DNA of 37,108 nucleotides from Roseibium sp. (GTDB lineage: Bacteria; Pseudomonadota; Alphaproteobacteria; Rhizobiales; Stappiaceae), in the NCBI RefSeq assembly GCF_025698965.1, contig NZ_JAILWL010000005.1, positions 1 to 37,108 on the forward strand, written 5' to 3'. Positions 35,263 to 37,108 of this stretch are shown piece after piece. Position 1 is the first letter of the stretch, and the number at the start of each line of letters is the position of its first letter. The notes beneath the pieces were generated by a model. That model saw only the letters and a program-made list of their open reading frames with translations. It was not told the DNA's origin and did no database searches. The position numbers and the translations under genes were made by a program.

Positions 35263-35772
35263 TCAAAGGTCTCGGGGTTTCACGAACCTTTCAAGATGTC
35301 CGGTTCCGGCCTTCAGTTCCGACCAGTCCGCAATGTCAAAGTCAATCACTGCGAGTGCGGCTGTGGGGTACTTTTCTTCAATATCGGCCATGGCAGTCGG
35401 TGACCCGGTTCCTGCCAGAGATAATGCAGTTTCTTCCATTGCGGGATTGTGCCCGATGACCATCAGATTTTGAGCTCTGCCACCGAACTTGCGGATCAGG
35501 CCGCTGTAGTCATCCTCGCTTTGGTTATAAAGATCTAAGAGGAGTTGTATTCGCGCTTCCTGAGAATGGTAGGGCAGTAGCCTAGCCAAAGTCTCCCGGG
35601 TCCGTTGGGACGTGGAACACAAGATCTGATTGGAGATCAACCCCGCTTCAGTCATGTAACGGGCCATGGAAACGGCAGCCGCTTTTCCACGCGGGTTCAA
35701 GGGCCGGTCGATATCTGCTAGCCCGGGGTCCCCCCAATCCGACTTGGCATGTCTCAAAAGTAAAAGCCGCAT
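35263..35772 (-). CDS. SixA-like phosphohistidine phosphatase
   Basis: The 169-residue product belongs to the histidine phosphatase superfamily: the RHG-type motif is RHAKSDW (7-13), where H8 forms the phosphoenzyme, with R57 in TSQRTRET and H108 in VIGHNPAMEE (106-115). Length and the RHAKSDW variant match SixA. E. coli SixA removes phosphate from histidine on phosphotransfer proteins of the nitrogen PTS. The ATG at 35772 has GGA about 7 bp upstream and is preferred over an upstream start that would add 27 atypical residues. It is 65 bp upstream of ycjX in the same direction. Confidence 0.9.
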   Translation of the reverse strand: MRLLLLRHAKSDWGDPGLADIDRPLNPRGKAAAVSMARYMTEAGLISNQILCSTSQRTRETLARLLPYHSQEARIQLLLDLYNQSEDDYSGLIRKFGGRAQNLMVIGHNPAMEETALSLAGTGSPTAMADIEEKYPTAALAVIDFDIADWSELKAGTGHLERFVKPRDL

Positions 35773-35836
35773 GACGGGTTCCAGGTTGTGTTTCCAGTTG
35801 ATTGGATCGACAAAGCTGCCTTGTTTGTCGTTCACA

Positions 35837-36379
35837 TCAGTTCTGTTGTGCAAGGATTGCGGTGAAAGCGGCTAAGGCCGGACCCACGTCGATTTCCTGC
35901 GTTGGCAAAGTATAGGCCAGCCACAGCGTGTAGTCCGCTTCCTTGGCTGAAAAATACCAGAGGGTTTCACACAGGCTGTTTGGCGTCCAGTTGCGTGTTC
36001 TGAAAGAGACGCCGGATGCGGCGGCACCTGTCAGTTTGATCGGTTCGAAGCCGGCGGCCTTGTAATTGCGCGAGAACTTGAGAGCCTGACGGCGCCCGGT
36101 TGCCTGGAGGTGCTTGCGAAGAACAGCCGTAATGCCGTCCCTGCCGGTATAGATGCAGCCGGCCTGACTGTCGGCATCTCCTTCCATGACCTTGATCCGG
36201 AAGAATGGTCCAACGACATCCGGACACCGAAGACCGGTAAAATGACGAAGACCTTTTACGTCGCTTTGCCAACCTGCTTCTTTTTCCGGAGGAACCTGAG
36301 CCGATGCAGGGATTGTTGCCAAGCCCGGTTGCAGCAGGCTCAATCCCACGAGAATCAAAAGCAATGCGGCAGCTCTCAC
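35837..36379 (-). CDS. Secreted protein of unknown function
   Basis: I do not recognise a family. The 180-residue product has a clear signal peptide, with cleavage likely after ASA at about residue 27 of the GTG-started form, and a periplasmic domain of about 150 residues. That domain contains three cysteines and segments such as FRIKVMEGDADSQAGCIYTG and FRTRNWTPNSLCETLWYFSA. The start is GTG at 36379, or a TTG one codon earlier; AGGA precedes it closely. It lies 20 bp downstream of the MoxR gene and 64 bp upstream of sixA, so it is probably part of this cluster. Confidence 0.72.
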   Translation of the reverse strand: MRAAALLLILVGLSLLQPGLATIPASAQVPPEKEAGWQSDVKGLRHFTGLRCPDVVGPFFRIKVMEGDADSQAGCIYTGRDGITAVLRKHLQATGRRQALKFSRNYKAAGFEPIKLTGAAASGVSFRTRNWTPNSLCETLWYFSAKEADYTLWLAYTLPTQEIDVGPALAAFTAILAQQN

Positions 36380-36399
36380 CAAATCCTGTCTCCTGTCGG

Positions 36400-37108
36400 T
36401 TAAGTCCGCTCCCGGCGTGCCATGAAGGCGAGCCGTTCGAAAAGATGGACATCCTGTTCGTTCTTCAGCAAAGCACCATGCAAAGGCGGGATAAGTTTGG
36501 AGCCATCTTGTTGACGAAGCGTTTCCGGATCGACGTCTTCATTGAGCAATAGCTTGATCCAGTCGATCAATTCGGAAGTCGACGGTTTCTTTTTCAGTCC
36601 CGGAACATCGCGAACGTCAAAGAAGAGACGCAGTGCTTCGGTCAAAAGACGTTTTTTTATACCGGGGAAATGAACTTCGACGATTTCAGTCATTGTGTTC
36701 GCGTCCGGAAACTTGATGAAGTGAAAGAAGCATCGACGCAAAAAGGCATCCGGCAAATCTTTTTCATTGTTCGAGGTGATGATCACCACAGGCCGCTGTC
36801 TTGCCTGGACTGTTTCGCCGGTTTCGTAGACGTGAAATTCCATCCGGTCGAGTTCAAGCAGCAGATCATTGGGAAACTCGATATCCGCCTTGTCGATTTC
36901 ATCGATCAGAAGAACTGGCCTTTCGGCTGCGTCAAAGGCTTCCCAGAGTTTGCCTTTGCGGATGTAGTTGTTGATATCCTTGACCCGTTCGTCGCCAAGC
37001 TGGCTGTCGCGCAGCCGTGACACCGCGTCATATTCGTAAAGTCCCTGTTGCGCCTTGGTCGTCGACTTTACGTGCCACTCGATCAGAGGTGCCTTCAAGG
37101 CCACTGCA
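36400..37108 (-). CDS. MoxR-family AAA ATPase, partial (N terminus outside window)
   Basis: The frame is open to the window edge, so only about 236 residues are visible. PLIEWHVKSTTKAQQGLYEY near the start is the typical MoxR sequence just after the Walker A helix. Walker B is VLLIDEIDKAD, with sensor 1 at IITSNNEKDLPDAFLRRC. The end, HGALLKNEQDVHLFERLAFM, is a conserved tail of this subfamily. MoxR ATPases pair with VWA proteins to remodel or activate metalloproteins; a CoxE-like VWA gene lies 4 kb downstream on the same strand. The Walker A motif is not in the window. Confidence 0.92.
   Translation of the reverse strand, partial: AVALKAPLIEWHVKSTTKAQQGLYEYDAVSRLRDSQLGDERVKDINNYIRKGKLWEAFDAAERPVLLIDEIDKADIEFPNDLLLELDRMEFHVYETGETVQARQRPVVIITSNNEKDLPDAFLRRCFFHFIKFPDANTMTEIVEVHFPGIKKRLLTEALRLFFDVRDVPGLKKKPSTSELIDWIKLLLNEDVDPETLRQQDGSKLIPPLHGALLKNEQDVHLFERLAFMARRERT

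Overview
The window is about 37 kb of chromosomal DNA from an alphaproteobacterium, most likely order Hyphomicrobiales (Rhizobiales) and perhaps a marine Stappiaceae-type genus (Roseibium/Labrenzia). This rests on gene content: a giant apolipoprotein-like polar protein of the Growth Pole Ring type, a TRAP transporter, the DgcN-DgcA D-glutamate pair, an STAS-fused MlaE permease, a YcjX-YcjF pair and an alphaproteobacterial ferredoxin VI. The assignment is inference; there is no rRNA or tRNA in the window to confirm it. Coding density is high. No insertion sequence, phage, CRISPR or tRNA gene was seen, so this looks like core chromosome rather than an island.

Layout, left to right. 1-132 is the 3' end of a glycosyltransferase-like gene. 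347-1372 is a threonine/serine dehydratase-family enzyme. 1695-3029 is a soluble globin-coupled (HemAT-type) chemoreceptor. 3257-4138 (minus) is folD. 4395-5546 (minus) is a CheZ-like phosphatase with an acidic tail carrying repeated FliM-like motifs. 5667-6836 is an MFS transporter. 6867-8860 (minus) is the dgcN-dgcA operon. 8952-13564 is a four-gene Mla-type lipid transport operon: STAS-MlaE, MlaF, a very long MlaD and an auxiliary lipoprotein. 13593-16444 (minus) is a TRAP operon, divergent from a marR gene with a near-perfect palindromic operator between them.

The centre (17465-23311, minus) is one 1948-codon gene. Its product has two transmembrane helices near the N terminus and then about 110 consecutive 11-residue repeats in one unbroken register. 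This is probably the homologue of the Agrobacterium Growth Pole Ring protein. To its right are a small conserved-looking ORF, an Hpt protein, a ferredoxin gene damaged by an internal deletion, an MFS transporter with a divergent AraC regulator, a UspA protein, and a membrane GAF-GGDEF diguanylate cyclase that overlaps tail-to-tail with a SABATH-like methyltransferase gene.

The right end (31343-37108, all minus) carries a VWA protein, YcjF, YcjX, a SixA-like phosphatase, a secreted protein of unknown function and a MoxR-type AAA ATPase cut by the window edge. MoxR and VWA proteins normally work as a pair. YcjX and YcjF overlap by 4 bp.

The observations most worth a second look are the uninterrupted hendecad array and its internally homogenised 33-bp block in the gpr-like gene, the microhomology-flanked deletion in the ferredoxin, the plant-like methyltransferase, the repeated docking-like motifs in the CheZ-like protein, and the MarR operator.
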